A DNA stretch of 32,821 nucleotides from an uncultured Muribaculaceae bacterium (GCA_905209725.1 CAJLTZ010000019.1:1-32821); one strand, 5' to 3'; positions 16,376 through 26,157 are shown, counted from the stretch's first letter. Numbers and translations: made by a program. The notes: generated by a model from the sequence alone, not told the origin.

Positions 16376-17698
16376 TTATGCCGTGGTGGCGATGTTGACA
16401 TTCTTCTGCGCGGCGAGGTCCAGCAGCGCGAACCAGTCCGTGTTTGTCGTATCGGTGATTTTGGCGTAGACGTCGGAGTGGACCGTGAGAGTTATGCCCG
16501 CATCCGGAGCGGCGGAATTCTGCATCATGTATCGCAGGGATTCCAGCGAGAGCGCCGGCAGGTTACCCAGATAGGTATCTCCCGAGAGACCCGCCAGCTG
16601 AATGTCCTCAAGCTTGAGGCATCCATCGAACACGCCATTGTAGTCGATGATACGACTTATTTTAATCTTGCCTACGATCCTGCGCAGCGAGGAGCACGAT
16701 TGGAAAGCCATGTAGGAAGACTTGAACTCCGTGCAGAATACACCGTCCGCAGGCTCGTTTTTGCGCAGCACGAACACCTCCAGCTCTCTCTGACCCGTGC
16801 AGAGATACTGCGCGTCCGTCTGTGTCGAATAAATTCCGCTCGGCGCGATGTTGGTCCTGATCCTCCGGTTCGTATCGTTGCCCACCGCGAACGCTCCCCA
16901 GCCCAATGATCTGTTGCCGTAGACGAGGATCTTGCGCATCTCGTCTATGGAGATATCCGTAAGTCCATTGAGCGAGAAATGCCTTGTTTCAGCATTCCAT
17001 GTCGCTCCTGCTGTTTCGGCTTCGGCTATCAACGCTCTCTCCTTGTACTCCTCCTGTGCGGCGAGTTCCGGTTGCATGTATGAGCCGTTCCACAGGTAAT
17101 AAGCCTTGTCGGCGCGGCAATAATACAACTTGCCCGTCACCGGCACCACACCCCTCGTGCTGTCCTCCGTGCCCATCGCCACCGAGGCATCCATCAGCGA
17201 ATTGCCTGCCCAGGTGCAATACACCTTTCTGTCCGTCAGCGACCCCGCATTCTTCACACAGTAGAACGCCCCCTTCGACCGCGAAAAATGCACCTTCGCC
17301 GCTCCCATCGGCGACAATCCCATCTGCTCAAACGCCTGCTCCGGCACCAGATCCTCAAAGCCGTCGAACGCGCATACATGCGTGCGCAACTCAAATGGCA
17401 GCAGGGATGCGGGGACCTGTGGAAGCATTGCGGAGGTGATTGCTGGCAACTGTGCAGATGTCAGTTTGCCTGCGGAGTCGAGCGTAGCGAAACCGGAAGG
17501 CTGACCTTTCTGCTGCATGGCGTGCTTGCCGTCGGTGGCGCCGGTCTGCAGATAGACTATCGTTTCTGCCGGTATCACTTTGCTGTTGAGCCAGTCGAGC
17601 ACCTGCGCCACCATCCCGTTGGTGATGCTTTCCGGCTCTTCGGCATTCTCTATCTGCGAGATGAGGCTGCCTATATACTCTTGTGTAATCTCAGACAT
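16376..17698 (-). CDS. Tail fibre / receptor-binding-like protein
   Basis: 440 aa from ATG 17698 (MSEITQEYIGSLI). A TTG 27 bp upstream would overlap the preceding gene. Residues about 60-85 carry GQPSGFATLDSAGKLTSAQLP, the repeat-like motif common in fibre shafts of phages (G-x-A-x-LD-x-x-GK, then LP). The centre is beta-rich; the C-terminal part, from about residue 235, is the module shared with the broken gene downstream, ending in VYAKITDTTNTDWFALLDL. This fits a shaft plus variable tip layout, with host surface recognition as the likely job. It is translationally close to the upstream 383-aa gene (8 bp). Confidence 0.7.
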   Translation of the reverse strand: MSEITQEYIGSLISQIENAEEPESITNGMVAQVLDWLNSKVIPAETIVYLQTGATDGKHAMQQKGQPSGFATLDSAGKLTSAQLPAITSAMLPQVPASLLPFELRTHVCAFDGFEDLVPEQAFEQMGLSPMGAAKVHFSRSKGAFYCVKNAGSLTDRKVYCTWAGNSLMDASVAMGTEDSTRGVVPVTGKLYYCRADKAYYLWNGSYMQPELAAQEEYKERALIAEAETAGATWNAETRHFSLNGLTDISIDEMRKILVYGNRSLGWGAFAVGNDTNRRIRTNIAPSGIYSTQTDAQYLCTGQRELEVFVLRKNEPADGVFCTEFKSSYMAFQSCSSLRRIVGKIKISRIIDYNGVFDGCLKLEDIQLAGLSGDTYLGNLPALSLESLRYMMQNSAAPDAGITLTVHSDVYAKITDTTNTDWFALLDLAAQKNVNIATTA

Positions 17699-17705
17699 AA
17701 TATCA

Positions 17706-18857
17706 TCAATTGAAATGTTTGTCAAACTGCCGCGAGAACAATCCCGGTCGCTTCGATGAATCTGCGCCGGATATCTCCTGCATGATCATCGTCTCCTCGT
17801 CGGCCAATTCAAATTTAAACCCGAAGCGCTCCGGCTGCTTGATGAGCGCATCATATGACATATTCTCCACAGTTGGAATCACCCTTACGGGTTGGTCGAA
17901 GAGGTCGAGCAGATACACCTCGTCGCTGCACACCATGTCCTCCATGGAACGCATAGACTCGATGCAGATTCCGGATTCAATGGTAAAAACCATGGTGCGA
18001 ACGGGACGCTGGCGGCGGGCCGCCCACTGCCTTGTGACTTGATTAAACTCCCTGTAAGAGGAATCCTCATCGCCCAGGGATGGCTGTATCTTGAGAGCAC
18101 CCTTGAGCGAGACCACTTCGAACACACCGAGTGAATTGCGGAATTTCAGGCGGTAGCGCTCCGGTGCGGCCTCCTGCCGCGTCACTACAATCTGACACGC
18201 CGTCTTGCCGGCACGGATGATGTTGAACACCGACGGAAGCACACCATGCTGCTCCATAAACCATCTGCGCATCCCGTTGATGTCGAGCGACCAGAAACCG
18301 GCGATGATTGAGATGGAGCGCTGATATCCAGACACCGCATCCTGCACCACTAAGGTGAAGGCCGAGGAAGCCAGGAAGAAGAGTGGATAAAGTTCCGTTT
18401 CGGGAATCAGGATCTGCCAGCCGGAAGTGCGGGTAGTAAGGAAGAAATTGCCGGTGGATGCGAGGAATCTTGAATCGAAGGCATCGGTGTTTTCCGCCGC
18501 ATACACCGCGAAATTCTGCGACGAGACGCCACCGGGAATGATTACTCGTTCCACAATCTCCGTCACACCGTTGATGGTGAATTGGGCTGTGAGCTTAGGG
18601 ATATCCGCGAGCAATTTCAGTCGGGAGACGCCTGCGGAACCTTCGGCATCCGGAAGGCAAGCGGCACATGCGGCTGCTATGCCGCTGAGGTCGATCTGCA
18701 GCGGCGATGTGAAGCGTCCCTCGAAAACATCCGAACCGGCATATGCCACCTTCACCACCCCATATCTGAGGTCGTTTTCCGGTCCGGCCGGTGTCCACGT
18801 CTTGGTCACCATTATCGGATTGCGTGCGAATGCGAATTTCAGTTCAGAGGAATTCAA
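17706..18857 (-). CDS. Phage tail-associated protein, unknown function
   Basis: 383 aa if started at TTG 18857; the next ATG (18812, MVTKTWTPAG) would drop FAFARNPI, which looks like part of the fold. The protein is mainly beta-strand-like and has no signal or membrane helix. Position between the 796-aa tail protein and the fibre gene suggests a baseplate or fibre-attachment part. The start is odd: an ATG at 18881 overlaps the stop of the upstream 71-aa gene (TAATG) but meets a stop inside a four-copy AATTCAA repeat; see the repeat entry. No family recognised. Confidence 0.65.
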   Translation of the reverse strand: MNSSELKFAFARNPIMVTKTWTPAGPENDLRYGVVKVAYAGSDVFEGRFTSPLQIDLSGIAAACAACLPDAEGSAGVSRLKLLADIPKLTAQFTINGVTEIVERVIIPGGVSSQNFAVYAAENTDAFDSRFLASTGNFFLTTRTSGWQILIPETELYPLFFLASSAFTLVVQDAVSGYQRSISIIAGFWSLDINGMRRWFMEQHGVLPSVFNIIRAGKTACQIVVTRQEAAPERYRLKFRNSLGVFEVVSLKGALKIQPSLGDEDSSYREFNQVTRQWAARRQRPVRTMVFTIESGICIESMRSMEDMVCSDEVYLLDLFDQPVRVIPTVENMSYDALIKQPERFGFKFELADEETMIMQEISGADSSKRPGLFSRQFDKHFN

Positions 18858-18878
18858 AATTCAAAATTCAAAATTCAA
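18851..18878 (-). repeat. Four-copy heptamer repeat (AATTCAA) at the start of the 383-aa tail gene
   Basis: Four perfect tandem copies of AATTCAA on the plus strand. On the coding strand the order is ATG (18881), repeat, gene. With four copies the ATG meets TGA after six codons, two codons before TTG 18857; with one copy it would read directly into the gene. Confidence 0.75.
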
Positions 18879-18880
18879 CA

Positions 18881-19096
18881 TTATATGAGCGTGATTGTCG
18901 CGATGCCATCCTTGGTGGTCCATCGGTAGGATCCTGCGTCGATATATTGGCTCATCCACTCCTCACGTTCCTGAGAGGGTGTGGTCATGAAGCGGCAGAA
19001 CTCCATAAATGAACCGGGATGATCCGTGTGCCACAGTTCATAATATTTAGCCATATCTGCCACCGCCGGAGCGGCCATCGCGTCATTCTTCTTCAT
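18881..19096 (-). CDS. Small phage protein, unknown function
   Basis: 71 aa, starting MKKNDAMAAPAVADMAKYYELWH. It is rich in aromatic residues in the middle (FMEFCRFMTTPSQEREEWMSQY) and ends in a strand-like TKDGIATITLI. It lies 38 bp after the 796-aa tail gene and its stop overlaps an ATG in front of the next gene (TAATG), suggesting translational coupling. No family recognised; the conserved position in a tail cluster supports that it is real. Confidence 0.55.
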   Translation of the reverse strand: MKKNDAMAAPAVADMAKYYELWHTDHPGSFMEFCRFMTTPSQEREEWMSQYIDAGSYRWTTKDGIATITLI

Positions 19097-19134
19097 ACTG
19101 CAAAGTTAATCCCCTCCCCTATCGCATGAAAGGA

Positions 19135-21525
19135 CTATTGCACGGCATAGCGTGCCACAAGAACTACCTCATAATCAACCACGGCCACATAGGTATCGTA
19201 GACTGTTCCCATGGATTCAGTTATCAGTTCGCCGTCGGCGCCGGTGTAGGAGCGCTGCTCATGCACCTGATAGTCGAGCCTTGCCTTGTAGGTCTTGGTG
19301 AGTCGCTGGCCGGCAGCCTGCGGTGTCGGCAGCCGGATGTCGTTCTGCCAGCTCGTAATCCGCTCCACACCCATGTAGATGAAACTGTTCTCATTTACGA
19401 AGTAGGTGTATTTACCCTCGGTGTGCGGCTCGTATGCCTGCAGGAAGTCCTGGAGGGCATCACTGCGCACCTGCTGCGAATCGCCCAAGGATGAGAAGTC
19501 GTCGCTCTTGGCACGCCAAACCAGCGAGCGCTGCACGGCCGCCACATCCGGAATGGCCTGTTCCTCGTCGATATCATAATCGCCCTGCGTCTGGATGGCC
19601 TGCAACCGCAACTCAACCTCCACCAGTGGCCCGCGGGCAGGCAATGAGTAGGAAAGGGTATCAGGCAGAAATCGCACTGTATCAAGCGTGACGGGCTTAA
19701 GAATATCCAGGGCGAGAAGGCCGGTGGTGGGCATCATCGCCTTGGCCTCCACCTGCCGCGACGCATGGCGCAATATCTCATCATAGCCCTTCCAGAACTT
19801 GGCGAAGAGGCCGTCGGTAAACTGGAACAAAAGCGAAATCGAGGGCTTTGACCCATCATCGAGCACCATCCGCTGGCCGTCGATATCCTCGGGACAAAAG
19901 CGCCCGATAGTTTTCTGATTCTGCGTATATGCGAACATGAAGGCCAGCGGCGTCTCCCCCTCCTCCTGGTTGTCGGCTCCCTTTATGTAGGAATGATAGT
20001 GGCGCAGGCCGCAGAGATATCCCGGCATCAGCGAGGCGATGGCCGCCTGTGTGGAGTTTACGCGCACAATCGGCACCCATTCATCGGGACTGGAAAGTTC
20101 CATGGCGTCGAGTCCGTCGGTGGCAGGATCCCAGTTGAAGAAACCGGTGCTCTGCTTCATCACCTTGCTGTTGATGGCGTCGAGCGCGTACCACATGCCG
20201 GAGACAAACTCCCGCGCAAGAAATGTGTTGGAGGCCAATGATCGGGCTGATGCCTTCTGAGCATGGGCCCCGGAACGGGTCATATAGTCATAGTCGAAGT
20301 CCGGCTCATCCTGCTCCCACGGGTCCGGCGGGTCGGGATAGTCCGGGTCGTCCGGGTCGGGATAGTCATCCTCGATATATCCGACGTCGCCGTCCCATTT
20401 CGGGTCGGAGGGTGTGCCCTTGTTTATCCAGGAACTCACGCTGCGGCCATAGTGGATGTCGGAAAGGTCGAGTCCGCGGGTGAAGTCCTCGAAGCGCTCT
20501 GTGGCCGGTGCAGCCCCCTCGATGGAGGATTGTGCCGTGAGCTTTAGATATCGGCGCTCATTATAGATTATCTTGGGATATCCTGTAAGAACCGATGACA
20601 ATTCCCCGGCGCTCACGTCGCGGATGATATCCTTGATGAAGCGCAGGGAGACGTTCCGCTTGTTGTAGTCGATATTGTAGACCAGCCCGAAGCGCACCCA
20701 TAGCGCCTGCATGAAATCCCCCACGGTGCAGTCAGGGAGCAGGTCGGCGGTGATGATGCTGCCGAGGCAGCAGCTGTCGGCTGCATTGTTGAGCACCACA
20801 AGCCTCGCCAATTCCGGATCTTCCTGAAAGGGATTCTCCTCGATGGAGAGGCCCAATTGGCCGAATGCCATCTCCAGCACCTTCCACACCCTGAGGAAAG
20901 GCGTCACCATATACCCTCTGGGCACTGTCAATTCGGTTTCCACATCGTTTATCTTGCGGGTGATCTTGGTGGGCTGCTCGAGGGAATTGCCATACGGCTG
21001 GTTGAGGATTTCCCATTTGGTGTGGGTCTGCTGGCCGCTCTCGGTGGTCTCCTTGGCCACGGCGATGGGAAACACTGCCACGGGAATCTCCTGAGGATTG
21101 CAGCCCTTATAGATGGAATAGAGTTGGCTGAGCACCATGTCCACAGAACTCCAGCCCATCAACGGCTGCTTGAATCCTTCGAGATCGGCGAGTTTCGATT
21201 TCTCCCAGGCCATATAGGCTGTGGAATTGTCGAAGCCTATATTGAAGGTGATTCCCTCCTCGGGAGATGCTCCGGTTACGTTGATCGCTCCGGTGCGGAT
21301 GTAAGCGCCGTCGGTGACGCGGGCCTCTCTTTCGGGAAGGTTAGGGTCGCGACCGGCGTCCACTCTGGTGGCGAAGTCGAGAGCGAGAAGATTGCGAGGA
21401 GTGGGAGGCACAGTGGCCGGCACCGACTGGCTCCCCCTTTCATTGAATATCGGGCTGCTGTCCTCGATTGCCATCGAGAAACCTTTCTGCAGGTCGAGTT
21501 GGCGCCCGTTGGTGGAAATATCCAT
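19135..21525 (-). CDS. Large phage tail/baseplate protein, unknown function
   Basis: 796 aa, the gene directly after the tape measure gene (21 bp apart). That position normally holds distal tail or baseplate hub proteins. It is soluble, beta-rich, with no signal peptide. A striking acidic Pro/Asp low-complexity tract lies at about residues 375-412 (DYPDPDDPDYPDPPDPW), likely a flexible linker between an N-terminal and a C-terminal half of similar size. The function as hub or tail-tip component is inferred from position only. The start MDISTNGRQLDLQKGF is supported by the short spacing. Confidence 0.65.
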   Translation of the reverse strand: MDISTNGRQLDLQKGFSMAIEDSSPIFNERGSQSVPATVPPTPRNLLALDFATRVDAGRDPNLPEREARVTDGAYIRTGAINVTGASPEEGITFNIGFDNSTAYMAWEKSKLADLEGFKQPLMGWSSVDMVLSQLYSIYKGCNPQEIPVAVFPIAVAKETTESGQQTHTKWEILNQPYGNSLEQPTKITRKINDVETELTVPRGYMVTPFLRVWKVLEMAFGQLGLSIEENPFQEDPELARLVVLNNAADSCCLGSIITADLLPDCTVGDFMQALWVRFGLVYNIDYNKRNVSLRFIKDIIRDVSAGELSSVLTGYPKIIYNERRYLKLTAQSSIEGAAPATERFEDFTRGLDLSDIHYGRSVSSWINKGTPSDPKWDGDVGYIEDDYPDPDDPDYPDPPDPWEQDEPDFDYDYMTRSGAHAQKASARSLASNTFLAREFVSGMWYALDAINSKVMKQSTGFFNWDPATDGLDAMELSSPDEWVPIVRVNSTQAAIASLMPGYLCGLRHYHSYIKGADNQEEGETPLAFMFAYTQNQKTIGRFCPEDIDGQRMVLDDGSKPSISLLFQFTDGLFAKFWKGYDEILRHASRQVEAKAMMPTTGLLALDILKPVTLDTVRFLPDTLSYSLPARGPLVEVELRLQAIQTQGDYDIDEEQAIPDVAAVQRSLVWRAKSDDFSSLGDSQQVRSDALQDFLQAYEPHTEGKYTYFVNENSFIYMGVERITSWQNDIRLPTPQAAGQRLTKTYKARLDYQVHEQRSYTGADGELITESMGTVYDTYVAVVDYEVVLVARYAVQ

Positions 21526-21546
21526 AATCCTGTAACAAATAACAAA

Positions 21547-24500
21547 TTAACGAATTTTTGTGAAGGGACGGCGTGCCCTTGACATATCGTCGCGGGCACG
21601 CTCGATATCCTTGTATACCACATAGGCGCGGATGTTGGCCACAGCGCCTCTGAGGTCATCCACGGCGCTCCGGAATTCGGAGAAGTCGAGTCCGGCGCCT
21701 TCATTGCCGGTGAATCCGCCGTCGGCGAAACCTTGGGAGGAGTTTCCGGTAGAAGGAAGTCCCCGGCGGTTTCGGCGGATGGCCTCGATGGTGCCGACGG
21801 CATCCACCACCTTCGGGTCGCCCATGATGGGAGCGGGCACCACATATTCGCCGCGATGCACCACTCCCGCCACCTCATATCGTCCTCCCGCACCGGTGTA
21901 GCCTCCGTCGGAGAATCCGGTGAGCACCCTTTCGGCAGTGGCGGGCGTCGATGTAGATGCAGAGCCGGAGGTATTGCCCGGCTGCATGTTCTTGATCTTG
22001 TCGCGCTCGGCCTTGGCGGAAACCACCTGTGCCACACCGGTGGCGGTGATGAGCGCCGCGGCCACTGCTCCTCCGATGGGCCCGAGGTCGGCGAACGCCT
22101 TCATGATCGAGACGGCGGTGTCGGCGATAATCTGGGAGATCTTGATGGCGAAATTCACATCGGCGTATTTCTTCTGGATTTCCAGTTTCTTATTCTCCTT
22201 CTCCTGCTCGAGGGCTGTGGTCTCCTCGCCGTTGTTCTTGGCCTGCTGGATGAGCACGTCATATTTGGCGTCGCTCTTGGCGATTTCAGCCTCCTGCAAT
22301 GCGGTGAAGGTGGAGGAAGCCAACCCCGCATAGTAGCTGAAATATTTCTGGGCATTCTGCATTTGCAGACGCATTTTATCCCGCTGATATTCCTGCTCGG
22401 TCATGATTCCCTGTTTCTTCTGCAATTTGAGGAGGTTGAGTTCGTGGTCGAGCTGCGCCTTCCAAGTCACGCCGGAAGCCTGCCGGATCTGGAAGATCTG
22501 TTCCTGGTATTGGTATTCGAGTCCGGCCAGTCGCTGGTTCTCGGCCTCCTTCAATGCCGCAGTGTTTCCACCGCTTTTCTCCACCTGCTCGATGAGCGCC
22601 GAGTAATAGGCCATCATCTCCAAGCGCTGGCGATTGTAATTGGCCGTGATGCCGGCGCGGGTCTTGTCGTTGGAGAGCGCATCGCGCATCATCTCGCTCC
22701 ATCGGGCTGCGTCATTGAGCATGTCGCGCTGGATACCACGGATATCTGAGGCCAGTTTCGCCTCTGTTTTCTCCCTATCTTCTGCGGAAAGGTCGGTGGA
22801 ATTCTTCACCAATGCGAGATAGCGCTGCAATTCGCTGAGCTGGTCGGCATGTACCCGGCGTTTCTCGGCGAGGAGGTAGACGTCGGCCTGCTGTTCTGTG
22901 ATGATTCCTTTCCCCACCTTATCGCGAATCAGAAGTTCCTGCTCCTCATAGTATGCCTTGAGTGCAGCCATCCGGTCCTCATGGTCCTCCGCATCCATCG
23001 CGGCACGGGTCCTGGAGATGGAGGCCAGTACGGAATCCATCATCTCCACAAGATTCACCTCTTCCTTCACTTCATCCTTTACGGCATTTGCCGTGGTGTG
23101 CACACTTCCGGCTGCTGCATTCCCGGCCTTCACGGCACTTGCCGTAACATTCTTGGCGCTTTCAGCTGCTGTCTCGGATGTGGAGGTTAGTACATCAGTG
23201 ATATCATAGCCTGCGGCCTGTATGTCCTGCTTGAATTCGGCGAGATTCTTGTCGGCCTGCTGCTTACTTTCGAAGGCGCTGATATATTCGGAGCGGTAGT
23301 CATCATGGCTGGCGGCCTCACGGGTAGCCATTACCACCTTACCCTTGGTTGTGGTAATCGGGATTCCGAGCACGGTGCGCGTAGACTTATATCGGCGGTC
23401 ATCCTCCACCCATTCCTTGCGGTGCTGGTTCCACTCTGCGCGGGCTTCCCGAAGGCGCATGTCGGCGGCTGCCTGCTCGCGGATATACTGTTCGTATTCA
23501 TCCTTGAAATAGGCAAGGCGCATGCGCTTCTCCATGGAGGCGATATATTCGTCGAGCGCCTTCTTGTTGGCGTAGAGTTTTCCGCGCTCCTGGTCGAGAT
23601 ATCCATTATAAGCAGGGCAAACCTTGTTGATGGCGTTGATGGCGGCGAGACGTTCCTTCTTGGAGCGGGTCTCGTCCTCGGCCACCTTCACAAGCTCGAG
23701 CAATTTCGCCTTCTCCGTCTGAATGGCATTGGCACTCTCCTCACGCTTGCGGGCGTGCTCCTTCATCTGCTCGTCATATTGCTCCTGCTGCTCCATGATC
23801 TTCTTCTGGGCTTCGCTGAGCCGTTTGGTGGATTCTGTGGCATCATCGGTGTTTGACACCCAGGTATAGACGGCCACACCGATGGCAGTCACGGCGGCGA
23901 GGATTGCAGTCCATGGAGTGGAGGCAAGAGCGGCCTTCATCGCCTGCATGGAGACGGTGGCGGCCTTCACTTTTCCGGCAAGTCCCTGAATGGCTGCCGC
24001 GGCAAGAAGCACCGCCCCTTTGAGTGCGGCGAAGATGGCACGGCCACCGGTGGTCACGGCAAAAAATACCTTCTTGGCAAGTGTCACGGCCATTATCGAA
24101 CCTTTATAAGCGAGGAAGGCGGCCACAAGGGTCTTTATCTCCCTCGAATAGCGGATGCACCATTCATATCCCTCGCCAATCTTCTGCACGAGGGTGGTGA
24201 GGCCGTTGATCATATCTTTCAAAGGGCCTTCCGTGCCTTCAGAGATTTTGAGCACGAGTTCCTCGGCGGCACTTCGGAGTCCGGCCATCGCACCGGCCAC
24301 AGTGTCGCCCATGGTGGCCGACATCTGGTCAAATTCCTTGGTGACACCTGTAATTGAGTCGCGCAATGGCACAAGGGCGTCCACCTGTGAGAGGAATGTG
24401 GAGAAGGCGGCCACAGAGCGCTTGTCGGTAAGTTCGAGCACCTTGGCGAGGTCCACTCCATCAGCCTGCAATTTCTTGAGTCCTTTAGCAAGGTCGTCGG

Positions 24501-25611
24501 CATTCTTCACCGGAGCACCGAGGGCTTTGGCCAGGGCGCCGTTGGCGTCGCAGAGGTTGAGGAGGATGTTTCGGGTGGCTGTGGCGGCGCTGGAGGCGTC
24601 GAAACCTGCATTGGCCAATTGTCCGAGGAGTGCCGTTGTGTCCTCGAGGGAGAGGCCGAAGGCTGCGGCCACCGGGCCGACTGTAGAAAGTGACGCCTCG
24701 AGTTTCGAGAAGTCGAGGGCGGTCTTTGTGGTGGCGATGGCGAAGGTGGCAAGCACATCCTCTGTCTGGGTGGCGTCTTTATTGAAGATGCGCAGGGCTG
24801 CACCGGCGAATGCGGATGCGCTGGCAAGGTCGGTGTCCACGGCCTTGGCGAATTTCAGCACACCGGCCTCCATGTTGAGGATCTGATCCTGATTGAAACC
24901 GAGTTTGGCGAGCTCTATCTGCAGGTTGGTCACCTGTGCGGCGCTATATGATGTTGTGGCGCCCAATTGACGTGCTCCGGCTTCGAGTTCCTTGATTCCG
25001 TCGCGGGTGGTGCCAAGTATGGAGGCAAGCCGGGCGTTGGAGCGCTCGAAATCGATCACGATGTTGAAGGTGTCGCGGAAAGCTCCGGTGACAAGACCAA
25101 AAATCGACATTCCCACACCTGTAAAAAAACCGGTGAGAGTCTGCTTTATCTTACCTAAGGAAAGGAAACTATTGCTTAACTTTTCCGTTTCTCCCCGGGC
25201 TTTGTTTAAGGCGTCGGATGTCTTGACTATCTGTTTTTGCAGTTCGCGATATCGCTTCGGATCGGCGGCTTTCGAAGTATTGTTAAATTCGTTCCTGAGA
25301 TTATTTAACCGATTTTTCAGCTGGTTTACGGTCATGTCTCCGACTCCCATGCTCTTCTGCAGAGCTTCCATTCGGGCTCTGTTCTCAGACATGGTCCGCG
25401 AGTTCTGACGAATGGAGGCATTCAAGTTCCTCCATTCCTTGGATCCTTTCTTCCCCTGCTTCTCGAGCTCGACCATGGCTTTGCGGGATGCCGTGGTCTG
25501 GGAGGCAAGTCCTTTATTTGCCTTCTCCAACTTGTGGTACTCCTCCTGCACCTGTTTGGTGTTTAGCGTCAGTACCCAGTTGATATAATCGGTGGATAGT
25601 TTTTTTGCCAT
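21547..25611 (-). CDS. Phage tail tape measure protein
   Basis: 1354 aa. The N-terminus is coiled coil (residues about 20-160). A PhageMin_Tail-type domain follows, with LGATTSYSAAQVTNLQIELAKLGF and ALLGQLANAGFDASSAATA. Two hydrophobic stretches (about 165-190 and 490-580, for example VTLAKKVFFAVTTGGRAIFAALKGAVLLAAAAIQG in character) fit the membrane-active part. Long charged coiled coils fill 600-1150, and a Gly-rich tail ends with GGYTGAGGRYEVAGVVHRGEYVVP, a common tape measure C-terminal motif. The protein sets tail length and helps DNA entry, implying a siphovirus- or myovirus-like tail. A terminator lies just upstream, so it appears to start its own unit. Its first 57 codons are duplicated at 27177. 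Confidence 0.9.
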   Translation of the reverse strand: MAKKLSTDYINWVLTLNTKQVQEEYHKLEKANKGLASQTTASRKAMVELEKQGKKGSKEWRNLNASIRQNSRTMSENRARMEALQKSMGVGDMTVNQLKNRLNNLRNEFNNTSKAADPKRYRELQKQIVKTSDALNKARGETEKLSNSFLSLGKIKQTLTGFFTGVGMSIFGLVTGAFRDTFNIVIDFERSNARLASILGTTRDGIKELEAGARQLGATTSYSAAQVTNLQIELAKLGFNQDQILNMEAGVLKFAKAVDTDLASASAFAGAALRIFNKDATQTEDVLATFAIATTKTALDFSKLEASLSTVGPVAAAFGLSLEDTTALLGQLANAGFDASSAATATRNILLNLCDANGALAKALGAPVKNADDLAKGLKKLQADGVDLAKVLELTDKRSVAAFSTFLSQVDALVPLRDSITGVTKEFDQMSATMGDTVAGAMAGLRSAAEELVLKISEGTEGPLKDMINGLTTLVQKIGEGYEWCIRYSREIKTLVAAFLAYKGSIMAVTLAKKVFFAVTTGGRAIFAALKGAVLLAAAAIQGLAGKVKAATVSMQAMKAALASTPWTAILAAVTAIGVAVYTWVSNTDDATESTKRLSEAQKKIMEQQEQYDEQMKEHARKREESANAIQTEKAKLLELVKVAEDETRSKKERLAAINAINKVCPAYNGYLDQERGKLYANKKALDEYIASMEKRMRLAYFKDEYEQYIREQAAADMRLREARAEWNQHRKEWVEDDRRYKSTRTVLGIPITTTKGKVVMATREAASHDDYRSEYISAFESKQQADKNLAEFKQDIQAAGYDITDVLTSTSETAAESAKNVTASAVKAGNAAAGSVHTTANAVKDEVKEEVNLVEMMDSVLASISRTRAAMDAEDHEDRMAALKAYYEEQELLIRDKVGKGIITEQQADVYLLAEKRRVHADQLSELQRYLALVKNSTDLSAEDREKTEAKLASDIRGIQRDMLNDAARWSEMMRDALSNDKTRAGITANYNRQRLEMMAYYSALIEQVEKSGGNTAALKEAENQRLAGLEYQYQEQIFQIRQASGVTWKAQLDHELNLLKLQKKQGIMTEQEYQRDKMRLQMQNAQKYFSYYAGLASSTFTALQEAEIAKSDAKYDVLIQQAKNNGEETTALEQEKENKKLEIQKKYADVNFAIKISQIIADTAVSIMKAFADLGPIGGAVAAALITATGVAQVVSAKAERDKIKNMQPGNTSGSASTSTPATAERVLTGFSDGGYTGAGGRYEVAGVVHRGEYVVPAPIMGDPKVVDAVGTIEAIRRNRRGLPSTGNSSQGFADGGFTGNEGAGLDFSEFRSAVDDLRGAVANIRAYVVYKDIERARDDMSRARRPFTKIR

Positions 25612-25646
25612 TGCGCTGAATTTTTATCAACGCAAAGAAAAAAAGA

Positions 25647-25676
25647 GCGGGCCAAGTCCCAAAGGACTCAGCCCGC
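25647..25676 (-). terminator. Terminator between the 109-aa gene and the tape measure gene
   Basis: Stem GCGGGC / GCCCGC with an inner AGTCC / GGACT stem; on the minus strand it is followed by TCTTTTTTT. It sits 8 bp past the 109-aa gene stop and 35 bp before the tape measure start. It separates the accessory genes from the tail genes. Confidence 0.85.
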
Positions 25677-25683
25677 CTATAAA

Positions 25684-26013
25684 TTAATAAAACTCATCAT
25701 CATCCATCCCCACCGATTTCCTTTGCCGCTCTCGCAACCGCCTTTTTAATTCTTTCTCCTCTTCTATCTCCTTCATAATCTCCTCGTGCGCTTGTCGCGA
25801 TCTTACTTCTGTCCGCAACTTTTCATACTTGAATTTTCGTATGCTGCGCCGGCCCCATGGTGTAAGTACGTAATAGACCACTATGAGAAGTAACAGCGCA
25901 GCCGTGGTGAGCAATGCAAGTATGAATGCTGAGTCCGGAATAAAACTGAAACATTCAGCATATACTATCGTGAGAGTGGCAACAACTGCCAATAAAAATA
26001 GAATAGCTTTCAT
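25684..26013 (-). CDS. Small two-helix membrane protein (accessory, unknown function)
   Basis: 109 aa. Two membrane helices, ILFLLAVVATLTIVYAECF and AFILALLTTAALLLLIVVYYV, are followed by a strongly basic then acidic helical tail (RRSIRKFKYEKLRTEV, EEIEEEKELKRRLRERQRK). A cytoplasmic coiled coil on a membrane hairpin is suggested. It occupies the third-gene slot of copy A; copy B has an unrelated 97-aa protein in the same slot with the same upstream promoter region. It has its own promoter-like and terminator sequences. Not recognised; possibly a phage accessory (moron) gene. Confidence 0.6.
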   Translation of the reverse strand: MKAILFLLAVVATLTIVYAECFSFIPDSAFILALLTTAALLLLIVVYYVLTPWGRRSIRKFKYEKLRTEVRSRQAHEEIMKEIEEEKELKRRLRERQRKSVGMDDDEFY

Positions 26014-26067
26014 AGATCCTGTAAGAGTTTAACCGCTGTGATTATATCTTTTGTTCGTTCGTGGCGC

Positions 26068-26098
26068 CAAATTAGCAATAATTTCCCATTCCGGCAAA
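26068..26098 (-). promoter_or_regulatory. Predicted promoter of the 109-aa gene
   Basis: Minus-strand TTTG, 19-nt spacer, CTAATTTG (one base off TAnnTTTG). The same sequence occurs in copy B at 27606-27636, although the genes behind it differ. Confidence 0.5.
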
Positions 26099-26100
26099 AA

Positions 26101-26133
26101 TAAATACGGCAGACACTCCGCCTGCCGTATTTA
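26101..26133 (-). terminator. Terminator after the 107-aa gene (copy A)
   Basis: Perfect 12-bp stem TAAATACGGCAG / CTGCCGTATTTA with a 9-nt loop; on the minus strand TTTTTG follows. It is 24 bp past the stop. Confidence 0.9.
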
Positions 26134-26157
26134 TTATGCCAAATGTCCGTCCAAGGC

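Noticed and set aside
15494..17698. Diversity-generating retroelement acting on the fibre genes
   Set aside because: No reverse transcriptase and no template repeat were seen; similarity of the two fibre tips is protein-level paralogy.
21733..22749. Plus-strand open frame of 338 aa
   Set aside because: Antisense to the tape measure gene with no domain or start signals.
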